Numbered from the stretch's first letter, positions 53,086 to 64,000 are shown. The stretch: 64,000 nt of DNA from Gynuella sunshinyii YC6258 (GCF_000940805.1 NZ_CP007142.1:4130593-4194592), one strand, 5' to 3'. Notes: generated from the letters alone by a model not told the origin. Numbers and translations: made by a program.

Positions 53086-53261
53086 TCCACAGTCACAGTA
53101 ACTATTCCAGAGCCTGCTGACATATATAGCACTGATGCCAAACCCCAACATCAAAGGTATGGCATCTAACCCTGCTTGATCAAAATTGATCTGTTACGTA
53201 GGTTTCCAGTCGAATAGAAAAATGATCGGAAAAAATCAAAAGATCTGGACTTCAATCCCGG

Positions 53262-53927
53262 TCACAGAAAAAACCTGAAACCAACCATCACCATCTCCTG
53301 CAGCTCTTCACCATCAAACAGCTCGCCAACCATAAACCGGTTATATTGACCCACAATCGCCAAACGTTTCGACACGTAGATTTCTGCATCGACATACCAG
53401 TCATACTGAGCATCCTGGTCTTTTGACCAATCGAAACTCAGATACTTGCTCTCATATTGCACACCAGGGGTTATATGAAAATCCTTCAAACCTGGCACCG
53501 GTGTCATCACTGCGCCCAATCCGATTCCAAAGTTTTTCCACTCATAATCGTTTTCAGCCTCTGTGGTTGCATAATAAAGATCGACTTTGGCACCGGTAAA
53601 ACTCCACTTTGCCGGCTCCGTAGCAGACGCATAAGCATCTCCCTTCAACGAAAACCGTGATACCCGAAATGAGTCATCCGATTTACCCTCCAACTCATCC
53701 ATTTTGCCGTAGCGCTCGTATGCGAAATATCCCATGTTCTTATCATAGTTATCATATTTGGCCAGACCGATAAGACCATAGAAGTGATCCTGACTGCCCA
53801 ATGCTTTAATCAATATTCCGGAATCACCCTCCGGGCCATCAGATGACGACTGCGATGAAGCTGCAAAAACGCTGACAGGGACTGTCAGAGTTGCCAACAA
53901 CATAACCAGGTTTATTATTTTTTTCAT
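53262..53927 (-). CDS. Predicted outer-membrane beta-barrel protein
   Basis: 221 residues. Signal peptide (MKKIINLVMLLATLTVPVSVFA), then alternating amphipathic strands and a C-terminal aromatic-ending strand VMVGFRFFL, typical of barrel proteins inserted by the BAM complex. A YfaZ-type small barrel is possible but not certain. It converges on ldhA and lies downstream of apbC in the opposite reading of metG. Confidence 0.65.
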   Translation of the reverse strand: MKKIINLVMLLATLTVPVSVFAASSQSSSDGPEGDSGILIKALGSQDHFYGLIGLAKYDNYDKNMGYFAYERYGKMDELEGKSDDSFRVSRFSLKGDAYASATEPAKWSFTGAKVDLYYATTEAENDYEWKNFGIGLGAVMTPVPGLKDFHITPGVQYESKYLSFDWSKDQDAQYDWYVDAEIYVSKRLAIVGQYNRFMVGELFDGEELQEMVMVGFRFFL

Positions 53928-53946
53928 ATATCACTCTTAATTAAGT

Positions 53947-55035
53947 TTAATCATCTGAAATCTGAATGGATGGGATGTTAGGTGCTGATTTTGTCAACAT
54001 AGCCACCTCACTCGCAAGTGCCAGAGCGGCATGCTGATAACGTATGGTGACTTCGCTATCAGGTTCGCTGATGACCGTGGGCTCACCACCATCGGCTTGT
54101 TGCCGTATTGCCATATCAAGGGGCATGCTGGCGAGTAATCGGGTGTCGTATTGATCCGCCAGGCGAGCCCCGCCCAACTCACCAAAAACATGTTCTTCAT
54201 GACCGCAATTGGAACAGACATGAACGGCCATGTTTTCGACAATTCCAAGAACCGGAATGTTCACTTTACGGAACATTTCTATACCTTTTTTGGCGTCCAG
54301 CAAGGCAATATCCTGCGGCGTCGTCACGATCACCGCACCGGTTGCCGGTACTTTTTGTGACAGGGTCAGCTGAATATCACCCGTTCCTGGTGGCATATCG
54401 ACGATGAGATAATCCAGCTGCTGCCACTTGGTCTGCATCAGCATTTGCTGCAAGGCACTGCTGACCATGGGACCACGCCAGACCATTGGCGTCTGCTCAT
54501 CAACCAGATAAGCCATCGACATGCTCTGAATACCATGCGCCAGCACCGGCAACATATACTTGTCATCCTCAGTATCGGGGCGGGTGGACGGTGGAACCCC
54601 CAACATCATGGCCTGACTGGGACCATAAACATCTGCATCCAGCAAACCGACATTGGCGCCTTCTTTTTTGAGCGCCAGCGCAAGATTGACAGCCGTTGTG
54701 CTCTTGCCGACTCCTCCCTTACCTGAGGCAACCGCAATAATATTTTTAACTTCCTGCATGGTCGGAATGCCTCCTTTGGCAGCCTGCGGCTGCACATGCC
54801 AACCAACAGTTACCCGGGGTTGCAACCCATCGAGCTGACCGCCCAGCTGTGCCTCCACCAGCGTGGCCAATCCCCGACCAAAAGATCCGACCGGATACGG
54901 CATCATCAAAGAGACTTCCAAAAAACTGTCATTAACCTTCACACTTGCAATATCAGCAACTGTGCTTAAAGGACGCAGACAGTTTGGATCCTGCATCTCT
55001 GCCAAAACTGATTCTACGACTGATTGATAATTCAT
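53947..55035 (-). CDS. apbC: Iron-sulfur cluster carrier protein (Mrp/ApbC)
   Basis: 362 residues. N-terminal DUF59-like domain (about 1-85) and a P-loop ATPase with deviant Walker A IIAVASGKGGVGKSTTAVNL, plus the Fe-S-bridging CxxC in HVCSNCGHEEH. It carries and delivers clusters to target proteins. It is divergent from metG, a common arrangement, with the promoters of both in the 108-bp gap. Confidence 0.94.
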   Translation of the reverse strand: MNYQSVVESVLAEMQDPNCLRPLSTVADIASVKVNDSFLEVSLMMPYPVGSFGRGLATLVEAQLGGQLDGLQPRVTVGWHVQPQAAKGGIPTMQEVKNIIAVASGKGGVGKSTTAVNLALALKKEGANVGLLDADVYGPSQAMMLGVPPSTRPDTEDDKYMLPVLAHGIQSMSMAYLVDEQTPMVWRGPMVSSALQQMLMQTKWQQLDYLIVDMPPGTGDIQLTLSQKVPATGAVIVTTPQDIALLDAKKGIEMFRKVNIPVLGIVENMAVHVCSNCGHEEHVFGELGGARLADQYDTRLLASMPLDMAIRQQADGGEPTVISEPDSEVTIRYQHAALALASEVAMLTKSAPNIPSIQISDD

Positions 55036-55143
55036 AATCGATAACCTTAAAAAAATAATCGGTGCAAAGATTGGCCTGACTCGGGCGGTAAGGTACCATT
55101 TCGCGCTGTTTTTTTGTTACTTTCAAAGGAAATAAATTCTTCC

Positions 55144-57156
55144 ATGAGCAATCCGCGAAAAATTCTCCTGACCAGTGCTCTTCCCTATGCTAACGGCCCG
55201 ATTCATCTGGGGCACATGCTGGAGCATATTCAAACTGATATCTGGGCCAGATTCCAACGTTCTCGCGGAAATATGTGTATCGCGGTCTGTGCCGATGACA
55301 CCCATGGCACAGCCATTATGCTCAAGGCAGAAGCGGAAGGCATTACTCCAGAGCAGTTGATTGATCGGGTAAACACAGAACATAAAGCCGATTTCACAGA
55401 CTTTCTGGTTGCCTATGACAACTATTACTCAACCCATTCAAAAGAAAACGAACAATACTCCCGACATATCTATCAGCAATGCAAACAAAATGGTGTGATT
55501 GCAGTCAGGAATGTACGTCAATTTTTTGATCCCGAGAAAAAAATGTTTCTCGCTGATCGTTATATCAAAGGGACCTGCCCCAAGTGCGGAGCAGAAGATC
55601 AGTATGGTGACAACTGCGAAGTGTGCAGCTCTACCTATTCGCCAGCCGACCTGATCAATCCTCGTTCAACCATCTCAGGCGCAACACCGGTTGAGAAAGA
55701 TTCCGAACACTATTTCTTAACAGTTTCCCAACACAGTGACATGTTAAAGTCCTGGACCAGATCAGGCGTGCTGGCAGATTCCGTCGCCAACAAACTGGCA
55801 GAATGGCTAGATACCGGCCTTCAGGATTGGGATATCAGCCGCGACGCCCCCTACTTCGGCTTCGAAATTCCAGATGCACCGGGCAAATACTTTTATGTAT
55901 GGCTGGACGCACCGATCGGCTACATGGCGTCATTCCAAAACCTGTGCGATCGGACTCCCGGACTAGAGTTCGATGACTTTTGGCGTGCCGACAGCACTAC
56001 CGAGCTGTATCACAATATCGGCAAAGATATCATCGCATTCCATGCATTGTTCTGGCCGGTAATGTTGGAAACTTCCGGATACCGCAAACCCAACGGGGTC
56101 TGGGCCCATGGTTATGTCACCGTCAATGGCGAGAAAATGTCCAAAAGCCGTGGCACATTTATCATGGCAAGGACATATCTGAAACATCTGGATCCAGAAT
56201 ATCTGCGTTACTACTATGCCGCAAAACTGACACCTACCGTTGAAGATCTCGACTTGAACCTGGACGACTTTGTTCAGAGAGTCAATTCAGACATGGTCAA
56301 CAAGGTGGTCAACATTGCCAGTCGTTGTGCGGGTTTTATCAAAAAAGCGGGAGGCCGGCTCAGCGCTCATCTAAGCGAACCAGAGTTGTATCAGACTTTC
56401 ATCGAGAAAGGCGATGTCATTGCCAGGCATTATGAAAACCGCGAATACAACCGGGCGATCCGAGAAATTATGACTCTGGCCGACCTTGCTAACGAATACA
56501 TTCAGGCAAAAGCACCTTGGAGCCTGGCCAAGCAGGACGGAAAAGACCAGGAAGTGATCGATGTCTGCTCCACCGGGATTCAATTGTTCCGGGTTCTGAT
56601 GACCTATCTGGCACCTGTACTTCCGAACATGGCCGATAAAGCTGCCACTTTCCTGAATCTCAGTAGTCTTGACTGGACAGAACTCAGTAAAGACCTATGT
56701 GGTCACCAAATAAACAAGTTCACTCCATTAATGACACGTATAGAACGCAGCACTGTAGATGCGATGATTGAGGACAGTAAACAGGACGTTGCTGCTGCCA
56801 AATCAGCTGTGTCAGAGAAACCTCAAACAGACAACACGATTCAATTTGATGACTTTGCCAAAGTCGATCTGAGAGTGGCAAAAGTGATCAACGCAAGTGC
56901 GGTTGAAGGGGCCGACAAGCTTATTTCCCTGACACTGGATGTAGGACCTCTAGGACAACGCCATGTGTTTTCCGGAATCAAGAGCAAATATCAGCCAGAG
57001 GATCTGATTGGTAAAAATCTGGTACTGGTTGCCAACCTTGCCCCACGGAAAATGAAATTCGGCTTGTCAGAGGGTATGGTTCTGGCTGCCGGTGATCAGG
57101 ATTTCTGGGTATTGGAAGCGCATGAATCCGTGAAACCTGGCGAAAAAGTCAGTTAA
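55144..57156 (+). CDS. metG: Methionyl-tRNA synthetase
   Basis: 670 residues. Class I signatures [11 protein letters not shown] and GEKMSKSRG, a CPKCG...CEVC zinc knuckle near residue 145, and a C-terminal tRNA-binding domain (about 570-670, [14 protein letters not shown]) that also allows dimerisation. ATG 55144 matches the family N-terminus; the frame opens at TTG 55114. It ends with a strong hairpin before rsxA. Confidence 0.97.
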   Translation: MSNPRKILLTSALPYANGPIHLGHMLEHIQTDIWARFQRSRGNMCIAVCADDTHGTAIMLKAEAEGITPEQLIDRVNTEHKADFTDFLVAYDNYYSTHSKENEQYSRHIYQQCKQNGVIAVRNVRQFFDPEKKMFLADRYIKGTCPKCGAEDQYGDNCEVCSSTYSPADLINPRSTISGATPVEKDSEHYFLTVSQHSDMLKSWTRSGVLADSVANKLAEWLDTGLQDWDISRDAPYFGFEIPDAPGKYFYVWLDAPIGYMASFQNLCDRTPGLEFDDFWRADSTTELYHNIGKDIIAFHALFWPVMLETSGYRKPNGVWAHGYVTVNGEKMSKSRGTFIMARTYLKHLDPEYLRYYYAAKLTPTVEDLDLNLDDFVQRVNSDMVNKVVNIASRCAGFIKKAGGRLSAHLSEPELYQTFIEKGDVIARHYENREYNRAIREIMTLADLANEYIQAKAPWSLAKQDGKDQEVIDVCSTGIQLFRVLMTYLAPVLPNMADKAATFLNLSSLDWTELSKDLCGHQINKFTPLMTRIERSTVDAMIEDSKQDVAAAKSAVSEKPQTDNTIQFDDFAKVDLRVAKVINASAVEGADKLISLTLDVGPLGQRHVFSGIKSKYQPEDLIGKNLVLVANLAPRKMKFGLSEGMVLAAGDQDFWVLEAHESVKPGEKVS

Positions 57157-57168
57157 CCAATCAATACT

Positions 57169-57201
57169 CCGGGTCATTCAAAACGCCAATGACCCGGCTT
57201 T
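57169..57201 (+). terminator. Hairpin terminator after metG
   Basis: 10-bp perfect stem CCGGGTCATT/AATGACCCGG with a 9-nt loop and a short CTTTAA tail. It separates metG from the rsx operon. Confidence 0.65.
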
Positions 57202-57334
57202 AACACCTGGTTTATGATTTCATAGCCTATGGTTGTCTTTTTATAACCAAATACGCTTAAAAAACTATTTTTCTATATTGTATGGAATATTTGCCTTAAG
57301 GATAATTGGCCACCATTTTTTCCGGGGTATCAGC

Positions 57335-57916
57335 ATGACCGATTATTTGTTGATGTTGGTGAGCACTATACTGGTCAACAACTTTGTATTGGTTCAGTTT
57401 CTGGGCTTGTGTCCATTCATGGGCGTATCCAACAAACTGGAAACCGCCATGGGCATGTCTCTGGCAACCACCTTTGTGCTCACACTTTCCTCGGCCTGCA
57501 GCTATCTCACGTTCACGTGGATTCTCCAACCACTTGGGCTCGAATACCTGAAAACCATCAGCTTCATTCTGGTCATCGCGGTGGTGGTGCAATTCACCGA
57601 GATGGTGATTCGTAAGACCAGTCCATTGTTATATCGAGTGCTGGGAATTTTCCTGCCATTGATCACCACTAACTGCGCCGTTCTGGGCGTGGCTTTGTTG
57701 AACATCAAAAAACAAAACAACTTTTTTGAATCACTGATTTATGGTTTTGGCGCTGCAGCGGGCTTCGGGCTGGTATTGGTGTTGTTTGCGGCGTTGCGTG
57801 AACGGGTCAACCACAGTGACGTTCCAACGCCTTTTAAAGGTTCTGCCATCGGATTGATTACCGCCGGATTGATGTCATTGGCATTTATGGGATTTTCCGG
57901 TCTCGTGCCCGCTTAA
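57335..57916 (+). CDS. rsxA: Electron transport complex subunit RsxA
   Basis: 193 residues, six membrane helices, identical in length to E. coli. [24 protein letters not shown] and [11 protein letters not shown] are the paired Cys-bearing helix motifs. The RsxABCDGE/Rnf complex moves electrons between NADH and ferredoxin, and in E. coli reduces SoxR. ATG 57335 is chosen over the 57233 frame, which adds an unsupported extension. Confidence 0.95.
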   Translation: MTDYLLMLVSTILVNNFVLVQFLGLCPFMGVSNKLETAMGMSLATTFVLTLSSACSYLTFTWILQPLGLEYLKTISFILVIAVVVQFTEMVIRKTSPLLYRVLGIFLPLITTNCAVLGVALLNIKKQNNFFESLIYGFGAAAGFGLVLVLFAALRERVNHSDVPTPFKGSAIGLITAGLMSLAFMGFSGLVPA

Positions 57917-57928
57917 GAGGACAATACT

Positions 57929-58516
57929 GTGATAACAGTCATAATCGCTATTGCTGCCATTTTTCTTTTGGCTCTCGCTTTTGGCGCCTTATTGGGGTTC
58001 GCCGCGGTCCGCTTCAAACCCGAAGGAAACCCGATTGTCGACCAGATCGATGCCATCCTGCCCCAAACCCAGTGTGGTCAATGCGGACATCCCGGTTGTC
58101 GTCCATATGCTGAAGCGATTGCCGGTGGCGATGAGCCTATCAATAAATGTCCTCCCGGTGGCGAATCAACCATTGCCGCATTGGCTGACCTGCTGGATGT
58201 TGAAGCTGTCCCACTGGATGCTGAACATGGTGAGGAAAAACCAACTCAGGTTGCCGTGATTCGCGAAGACGAATGCATTGGTTGCACCAAATGTATTCAG
58301 GCGTGTCCGGTAGATGCCATCATCGGCGCCGCAAAACAAATGCACACAGTGATCGCATCTGAATGTACCGGCTGTGATCTTTGTGTCGAGCCCTGCCCGG
58401 TGGACTGCATTGACATGGTACCTGTCGCCACCACTCTCGAAACCTGGGGCTGGCAACAACCAGCTACCGGATATCACCTCATTGCCACGGACCAACGTGG
58501 GGAAAAAGCTGCATGA
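57929..58516 (+). CDS. rsxB: Electron transport complex subunit RsxB
   Basis: 195 residues. N-terminal membrane helix, a cluster-binding CGQCGHPGC block, then two ferredoxin-type [4Fe-4S] motifs ([14 protein letters not shown] and [14 protein letters not shown]). Start is GTG 57929 with AAGAGGA about 8 nt upstream. It overlaps rsxC by 4 bases. Confidence 0.95.
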   Translation: MITVIIAIAAIFLLALAFGALLGFAAVRFKPEGNPIVDQIDAILPQTQCGQCGHPGCRPYAEAIAGGDEPINKCPPGGESTIAALADLLDVEAVPLDAEHGEEKPTQVAVIREDECIGCTKCIQACPVDAIIGAAKQMHTVIASECTGCDLCVEPCPVDCIDMVPVATTLETWGWQQPATGYHLIATDQRGEKAA

Positions 58517-60297
58517 CAACCGCCTATAAAATCTGGGACATACCTGGCGGGATACACCCGGAACAACACAAAACCCTTTCCAATACTTCAGAGATCCAGC
58601 CAGCGGTTTTACCCCCAGAGATCATTCTGCCGCTGAATCAGCATATTGGCGCTCCCGCCGAGGTACTGGTAAACGTTGGTGATCGAGTGAAGACCGGGCA
58701 ATTGATCGCGCGCAATAAAGGGCAGATCAGCGCCGGGGTACATAGCTCCATCACGGGTACCGTGACAGCAATTGAATCGCGCCCAATTCCTCATCCTTCC
58801 GGAATGCCGGCACTCTGCGTCGTCGTTGAACGTCTGGCAGAGGAAGAGATTTTATTTCTGCCTCCTCTGAATGACTGGAAGAGCGAACCGCTGGAAATAT
58901 TACTGCAGCGGGTACTGGATGCCGGCCTCGCGGGTATGGGAGGGGCGGGTTTCCCCACGCATGCAAAGTTAAACAGTCACGGAAATATCCATACCCTGAT
59001 CATTAATGCAGTGGAATGTGAGCCCTACATTACCTCCGATGACCGCTTGATGCGGGAAAAAGCCTCAGAGATTATCGAAGGTATCGAAATTGCCCGGCTC
59101 ATCACTGGTGCGCGAGAGGTATTGATTGGCATCGAAAATAACAAACCGGAAGCGATCTCCGCCCTGCAAACAATCATTGACCAGCTTCCTGGCAAAGGCA
59201 TAGAAATACGCGTGGTACCTACCAAGTACCCATCTGGCGGAGAAAAACAGTTGATTCAACTGCTCACCGGCCAGGAGGTTCCCTCTGGCAGCATACCGGC
59301 AACTCTGGGCATCGTAATGCAAAATGTGGGCACTGTTTATGCTCTTCAGCAAGCGATGGTGCTGGGAAAACCGTTGATCGAACGTGTGGTAACCGTTACG
59401 GGTGAAAACTGTCCGAATCCTGGCAATTGGTGGGTCAGGCTCGGTACTCCAATGTCGTTTGTGCTCGAACAGGCCGGGGTCAAAGCCAATCCAACCCATC
59501 AACTTATTATGGGTGGACCGATGATGGGCTTCACAGTCATGGAACATCAGGCTCCCGTTATCAAAACCACCAACTGCCTGTTGCTACCTAAACCCAAATC
59601 CCCAGAGCCCGTACTACCCTGCATACGTTGCGGCATGTGCGAACAGGCATGTCCGGTTAACCTGTTGCCACAACAACTATACTGGAATGCCAAAAGCCAT
59701 GAATGGGAAAAAGCGGAGCTAAACAGCCTGTTCGATTGCATCGAATGCGGTGCCTGCGCCTGGTCCTGCCCCAGCAACATTCCCCTGGTGCAGTATTACC
59801 GGTTTGCCAAGGCCGAAATCAAAAAAGAACGTGCCGAGACAGAGAAATCAGATCGGGCCCGACTGCGCTTTGAGCAAAGACAGGAACGCCTGGCACAGGA
59901 AGAAGCCGAAAAAGAAGCCAAACGCAGAGCCAGAGCTGAAGCAGCCGCCAAAGCACAGCAGGCAAAACAGGAAGGTGACAGCGACAATACAGTCAATAGT
60001 GAAATGAAATCCGAAATACTGGCGGCGGTGGCTCGCGCCAAAGCCAAAAAACAAAGCCAAGCCGAGCCGGGCGCTATTCCTGACAAGCCCGTTCTTTCAA
60101 CCGATCAACTCAAATCCAAATGGGAAACCTTACAAACCAAAGTCGAAACAGCTCGTGCCAAACTGGACACCGCCAAGGCAGAAAATTCTGAAATGGCGGA
60201 AGCATTGAGCACGGCTCTAGGCAAGTTGGAAGAAAAAGCACACCAGGCAAAACTGGCCTATCAACAGGCCGCAGAAGAAGAGAACAAAGCCCAATGA
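58513..60297 (+). CDS. rsxC: Electron transport complex subunit RsxC
   Basis: 594 residues, shorter than E. coli RsxC (740) because of a shorter C-terminal Lys/Ala-rich tail. NADH/FMN-type region with [13 protein letters not shown] and [13 protein letters not shown]; two [4Fe-4S] motifs ([14 protein letters not shown] and [14 protein letters not shown]). Residues about 440-594 are a charged helical tail ([20 protein letters not shown]). Coupled to rsxB and rsxD by short overlaps. Confidence 0.95.
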   Translation: MTTAYKIWDIPGGIHPEQHKTLSNTSEIQPAVLPPEIILPLNQHIGAPAEVLVNVGDRVKTGQLIARNKGQISAGVHSSITGTVTAIESRPIPHPSGMPALCVVVERLAEEEILFLPPLNDWKSEPLEILLQRVLDAGLAGMGGAGFPTHAKLNSHGNIHTLIINAVECEPYITSDDRLMREKASEIIEGIEIARLITGAREVLIGIENNKPEAISALQTIIDQLPGKGIEIRVVPTKYPSGGEKQLIQLLTGQEVPSGSIPATLGIVMQNVGTVYALQQAMVLGKPLIERVVTVTGENCPNPGNWWVRLGTPMSFVLEQAGVKANPTHQLIMGGPMMGFTVMEHQAPVIKTTNCLLLPKPKSPEPVLPCIRCGMCEQACPVNLLPQQLYWNAKSHEWEKAELNSLFDCIECGACAWSCPSNIPLVQYYRFAKAEIKKERAETEKSDRARLRFEQRQERLAQEEAEKEAKRRARAEAAAKAQQAKQEGDSDNTVNSEMKSEILAAVARAKAKKQSQAEPGAIPDKPVLSTDQLKSKWETLQTKVETARAKLDTAKAENSEMAEALSTALGKLEEKAHQAKLAYQQAAEEENKAQ

Positions 60298-61343
60298 GCA
60301 AGACCAACCTGAGTTCACCACACCTGAAGAAACCACTGTCGGTACAACAGGTGATGCTGCAGGTATGCCTGGCCACGATCCCCGGTTTTCTGGTACTGAC
60401 AGCAACGTTTGGCTGGGGCTATCTGATCAATATGATCATCAGCATCATTACCGCCCTGGCTGCCGAAGCGATCATGTTGAAGTTGCGTGGTCTGCCAGTG
60501 CGGGTATTTCTGTTGGACCTTAGTGCTGTCCTGACCGGCCTGTTACTGGCTCTCGCTCTTCCACCCATGGCTCCCTGGTGGCTGGTCGTGGTTGGTAGTG
60601 CATTTGCCATTATCTTCGTCAAGCAACTGTACGGGGGGCTGGGTAATAATCCATTTAATCCGGCCATGGCAGCATATGCTTTGTTGTTGATCTCATTTCC
60701 TGTCCAGATGACGACATCATGGGGAGTGAGTTCGCTGGTGAATGACTCCCTGCCCTCTCTCAGCCAACAACTACTGAACAACATGGCCGGTCACAGCTAT
60801 GATGGCATTACCATGGCCACACCACTGGATACCTATAAAACCGGCATAGAACTGGCCACGCGTGAAGAATTACGACAATCACCTTTGTTTGAAAACAGCT
60901 GGCTGAATTCCTGGCTATGGGTCAGTCTGGCCTATCTTGCTGGCGGGTTGTACCTGCTCTTTCGCCGCATTATCTCCTGGCATACCCCGGTTGCCCTGCT
61001 CGCCTCGCTGACCTTCATGGCCCTTATTTTCAGCTGGGATGCCGACTCTCATGTCCCGCCATTCATGCACCTGTTTGGTGGGGCTACGATGCTGGGGGCC
61101 TTTTTCATTGCCACAGATCCTTCCAGCTCAGCGGTCAGTAATCGCGGCAAACTGGTGTACGGTGCAGGTATTGGGGTTCTGACATATATCATCCGCACCT
61201 GGGGCAACTATCCCGATGCTATCGCGTTTTCAGTACTATTGATGAATTTTGCGGCCCCTTTTATAGACAACTACACCCGTCCACGCACTTATGGCCATGC
61301 CCGTGCTATCAAGGGTTATAAGGTAAATAAGGATTCCCAATGA
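60294..61343 (+). CDS. rsxD: Electron transport complex subunit RsxD
   Basis: 349 residues, about nine membrane helices. The DGITMATPLDTYKTG loop near residue 163 contains the threonine expected to carry covalent FMN. Conserved GGLGNNPFNPAMAAYALL and FFIATDPSSSAVSN. It overlaps rsxC and rsxG by 4 bases each. Confidence 0.95.
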   Translation: MSKTNLSSPHLKKPLSVQQVMLQVCLATIPGFLVLTATFGWGYLINMIISIITALAAEAIMLKLRGLPVRVFLLDLSAVLTGLLLALALPPMAPWWLVVVGSAFAIIFVKQLYGGLGNNPFNPAMAAYALLLISFPVQMTTSWGVSSLVNDSLPSLSQQLLNNMAGHSYDGITMATPLDTYKTGIELATREELRQSPLFENSWLNSWLWVSLAYLAGGLYLLFRRIISWHTPVALLASLTFMALIFSWDADSHVPPFMHLFGGATMLGAFFIATDPSSSAVSNRGKLVYGAGIGVLTYIIRTWGNYPDAIAFSVLLMNFAAPFIDNYTRPRTYGHARAIKGYKVNKDSQ

Positions 61344-61957
61344 ATTTAGTCAGCAGCATACGCAAAAACGCTCTTGGACTGGGAATTTTTGCCATCTTTA
61401 CCGTTGGTCTCATTGCTGTCACCCAATATTTGAGTACAGACAGAATTCAGCATAACCGTCATTTGTTTCAATCCAGACTGCTGTACGAAATTTTCCCGGA
61501 TGCCAGTGAAGACCTTGCTACTGAACGGGAGAAGATTACCAACGAGGCATTTATTGATGTCCAATTATTGAGCCTGAAAACTCCAGAACCGTTTTTCAGC
61601 GATGGCCAACATGTCATTTTGCCGGTCATCGCCCCGAATGGTTATACCGATGCCATTCAACTGCTGATTGGCATCGACCAGGATGGCACCATTGCCGGGG
61701 TAAGGGCGATTGCCCACCAGGAAACACCGGGGCTTGGAGATCAGATTGACACCCAGAAGTCAGGCTGGATACTTCAATTCAATGGCAAATCGATCACTGT
61801 TCCCGCACTGGAACAGTGGAAAGTCAAAAAAGACGGCGGTGCGTTTGACCAACTGACCGGGGCCACCATAACGCCAAGAGCCGTTACTGCAGCCGTTAAA
61901 AATGCGCTGTTGTTTTATCAGGCCAACCAAAACAAACTGTTACTAAAGGGCTCGTAA
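61340..61957 (+). CDS. rsxG: Electron transport complex subunit RsxG
   Basis: 205 residues. One N-terminal membrane helix (about 10-28) and a periplasmic FMN-binding domain with DQLTGATITPRAVTAAV, the threonine of which is the flavin attachment site. Also QETPGLGDQIDTQKSGWI, typical of the family. Confidence 0.95.
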   Translation: MNLVSSIRKNALGLGIFAIFTVGLIAVTQYLSTDRIQHNRHLFQSRLLYEIFPDASEDLATEREKITNEAFIDVQLLSLKTPEPFFSDGQHVILPVIAPNGYTDAIQLLIGIDQDGTIAGVRAIAHQETPGLGDQIDTQKSGWILQFNGKSITVPALEQWKVKKDGGAFDQLTGATITPRAVTAAVKNALLFYQANQNKLLLKGS

Positions 61958-61960
61958 ATC

Positions 61961-62668
61961 ATGAACGAAATCTCTTTCAGACAAATCATTAAGAACGGCC
62001 TTTGGAATAACAACCCTGCACTGGTACAACTATTGGGATTGTGTCCGTTACTGGCTGTGTCAGCGAGTGTAGTCAATGCACTGGGTCTCGGAATTGCGAC
62101 GACCGTCGTGATGGTTGGTTCCAATACCGCAGTATCCATCATTCGAAACCATGTTGATGACGCGGTTCGACTACCTGCTTTTGTCATGATCATCGCATCG
62201 TTTACCACAGCAGCCGAACTGCTGATGCAGGCGTTTACCTACGAGCTTTATCATATTCTGGGGATTTTCATCCCGCTGATCGTTACTAACTGCAATATTC
62301 TGGGTCGTGCAGATGGTTTTGCCCGCAAACACGGCGTCATCCCCTCTCTGCTGGATGGCCTGATGATGGGACTGGGATTTATGCTCGTCCTGGTCCTGCT
62401 GGGTGCCATTCGTGAAATCATTGGTCAGGGAATCATATTCAGCAATATGCAGTTACTGTTTGGACCGGTAGCAAAAGACTGGCAAATAACGGTATTCTCC
62501 AATTATCCACAATTTCTATTCGCCATCCTGCCACCAGGAGCGTTCGTGGCGTTAGGACTCATCATTGCTGCCAAAAATGCTATGGACGGATGGCTGAAGG
62601 CTCGACAACAGCCAGCCAATCAAAAAACGGGCTCAAAGCGAGTCAGGGTTACTGGAACCATTAGTTAA
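61961..62668 (+). CDS. rsxE: Electron transport complex subunit RsxE
   Basis: 235 residues, six membrane helices, similar in arrangement to Rsx[18 protein letters not shown] and [17 protein letters not shown] carry the conserved Cys motifs. It is the last gene of the six-gene operon and lies 3 nt after rsxG. Confidence 0.95.
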   Translation: MNEISFRQIIKNGLWNNNPALVQLLGLCPLLAVSASVVNALGLGIATTVVMVGSNTAVSIIRNHVDDAVRLPAFVMIIASFTTAAELLMQAFTYELYHILGIFIPLIVTNCNILGRADGFARKHGVIPSLLDGLMMGLGFMLVLVLLGAIREIIGQGIIFSNMQLLFGPVAKDWQITVFSNYPQFLFAILPPGAFVALGLIIAAKNAMDGWLKARQQPANQKTGSKRVRVTGTIS

Positions 62669-62774
62669 TTTCTTGCCACGTCTGATATTACCGGATACGA
62701 CTTATCCAGAGACGTTTCCTGACGGAGAGACCACCGGCAAAAAAACCACCCTGTCTGCTGTTTTAATTTTGTCC

Positions 62775-62800
62775 GGCTTCACTTAAAGTGAAGCCTTATT
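62775..62800 (+). terminator. Hairpin terminator after the rsx operon
   Basis: 9-bp perfect stem GGCTTCACT/AGTGAAGCC with a 3-nt loop, then TTATT. It separates rsxE from nth, which therefore probably has its own promoter. Confidence 0.6.
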
Positions 62801-62820
62801 GACTTTGTTAAAATGCGTAA

Positions 62821-63453
62821 ATGAATAAGACCAAACGACAGCAGATTTTCACGCTTCTACAGGAATCAAATCCGCAACCGACTACTGAGCTTGAATATCA
62901 TTCAACATTTGAACTGCTGATAGCTGTGATGTTGTCTGCTCAATCAACAGACGCAGGTGTCAACAAAGCTACCCGACTATTGTTTCCGGTAGCAAACACA
63001 CCAGAAGCTATCCTGGCTCTGGGCTTGGATAAACTAAAAACACACATCAAAACCATAGGGCTGTTTAATACCAAGGCTCAGAACATACTCAAAACCTGCG
63101 AGATACTGATTCAGGAACATAACAGCGAAGTTCCTGATCAACGGGAATTACTGGAGAAACTCCCTGGCGTAGGCAGGAAAACCGCCAACGTCATCTTGAA
63201 CACCGCATTCAGACAACCGACGATGGCTGTTGATACACATATATTCCGAGTTGCTAACCGGACTAAGATTGCATCTGGAAAAAATGTTCGGGAAGTTGAA
63301 GACAGACTGATGCGGGTTGTTCCCAAAGAGTTCTTGTTAGATGCTCATCACTGGCTTATTTTACATGGACGCTATACTTGCGTAGCCAGAAAACCCAAAT
63401 GTGGTGCCTGCATCATTGAGCACCTTTGTGAATATAACGACAAAACGGAATAA
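62821..63453 (+). CDS. nth: Endonuclease III
   Basis: 210 residues (E. coli 211). Bifunctional DNA glycosylase/AP lyase for oxidised pyrimidines. Helix-hairpin-helix LPGVGRKTANVIL with the catalytic Lys, catalytic Asp in VDTHIFRV, and a C-terminal [4Fe-4S] loop C-x6-C-x2-C-x5-C (CVARKPKCGACIIEHLC). The usual neighbour of rsx. No clear Shine-Dalgarno before ATG 62821. Confidence 0.96.
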   Translation: MNKTKRQQIFTLLQESNPQPTTELEYHSTFELLIAVMLSAQSTDAGVNKATRLLFPVANTPEAILALGLDKLKTHIKTIGLFNTKAQNILKTCEILIQEHNSEVPDQRELLEKLPGVGRKTANVILNTAFRQPTMAVDTHIFRVANRTKIASGKNVREVEDRLMRVVPKEFLLDAHHWLILHGRYTCVARKPKCGACIIEHLCEYNDKTE

Positions 63454-63471
63454 ACCCATGCAAGGAAATTC

Positions 63472-64000
63472 ATGAACAAGTCCGTCGTATTGGTAGATGC
63501 ATGTTGTGACATACCCAGGTCTTTTCTGGAAAATCATCAAATTGAGATCCTGCCCAACCACGTCGCCTCGATCAAGCGTTACTACACAGACACCAAAGAC
63601 CCAAGGGAATCACTGGAGTTTTACAACGCTCTGCGCAAACAAAAAGAGAAGATGAAGCATACGGGGATTTCAGAGGAGTTTTACAGTTCACTACTGTTAG
63701 ACAGACTGATTCATGAGTTTGATTCTGCGCTGATCATTACCAGTGATCAGGCATTCAGTCACAACTACCGACTCATCAAAGAGATTGGAATTCTAAATAA
63801 GGAGCAGATCACTTCGGTCAGAAGAAAGCTCGGCCTGAACCCCAGCTTCAAGATCAAACTGATAGACAGCAACTCAGTTGCTTCGGGCGAAGGCCTGCTG
63901 CTACATGAGTGCATTCGTCTGATCAAGGAAAAAGCGCTGGCAATAGAGAATATTCCGAATCTGCTTGAGGACACCATTAAACAGTTGCGCACCGTATTCG
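63472..64000 (+). CDS. DegV-type fatty-acid-binding family protein, C-terminus cut by window edge
   Basis: The visible 176 residues begin VVLVDACCDIPRSFLENHQI, like the N-terminus of the DegV/YitS family that binds fatty acids. SALIITSDQAFSHNYRL and IKLIDSNSVASGEGLLLHECIRLI follow, matching the family core. AAGGAAATTC precedes ATG 63472. It starts 18 nt after nth. The C-terminal lipid-binding part lies outside the window. Confidence 0.85.
   Translation, partial: MNKSVVLVDACCDIPRSFLENHQIEILPNHVASIKRYYTDTKDPRESLEFYNALRKQKEKMKHTGISEEFYSSLLLDRLIHEFDSALIITSDQAFSHNYRLIKEIGILNKEQITSVRRKLGLNPSFKIKLIDSNSVASGEGLLLHECIRLIKEKALAIENIPNLLEDTIKQLRTVF

Overview
This window is a chromosomal segment of a Gram-negative gammaproteobacterium with a GC content somewhat below 50 percent by eye. 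Evidence for the lineage is the tRNA Pro-Arg-His-Leu cluster upstream of tig and clpP, lpxH and lapAB for lipopolysaccharide control, rsxABCDGE followed by nth, perM-hda with purMN, divergent etfBA and ETF-QO, and a general (type II) secretion operon. Gene neighbourhoods resemble Pseudomonadales and Oceanospirillales more than enterics. The genus cannot be fixed from sequence alone. Most genes are core functions; no rRNA, CRISPR array, prophage or complete insertion sequence was seen.

Layout. Positions 1-2.4 kb hold clpP (cut by the window edge), tig and four tRNA genes behind a strong promoter with a GC-rich discriminator, all on the minus strand. Positions 2.6-6.6 kb hold folD, ppiB and lpxH, then miaE and trmA (tRNA modification). 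Positions 6.6-17.4 kb are the most accessory part. They hold an orphan anti-sigma-like membrane protein and two paralogous phosphatase-like lipoproteins with autotransporter-type repeat tails. These two bracket a PPP-family phosphatase and a pqiA-pqiA-pqiB-pqiC operon. Positions 17.4-18.3 kb are a gene-poor, highly structured stretch with two 36-bp inverted repeats. Glutathione reductase and a GNAT acetyltransferase follow.

Positions 20.8-30.6 kb are one minus-strand type II secretion operon (gspE-F-G-H-I-J-K-L-M). Its first gene encodes a sensor-kinase-like protein that has lost the phosphorylatable histidine but keeps an intact receiver domain. Next come a PstS-like/OmpA fusion protein, etfB-etfA divergent from ETF-QO with a PsrA-like operator between them, yjbQ, a fatty acid hydroxylase, and the rRNA methyltransferases rlmG and rlmKL. 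Positions 40.9-45.6 kb contain lapB, lapA, ihfB, an Atm1-type ABC exporter, truC and a small zinc-ribbon protein. Positions 45.9-53.9 kb hold a possible degenerate exonuclease, hda, perM, a DUF2066 protein, purM, purN, a DUF3108 protein, ldhA and an outer-membrane barrel protein. Positions 53.9-64 kb hold apbC, metG, the six-gene rsx electron-transport operon, nth and a DegV-type protein cut by the window edge.

The points most worth a second look are the paired phosphatase/repeat lipoproteins (one with a possible Pho box), the 36-bp inverted repeats upstream of the second of them, and the pseudo-kinase that leads the secretion operon.
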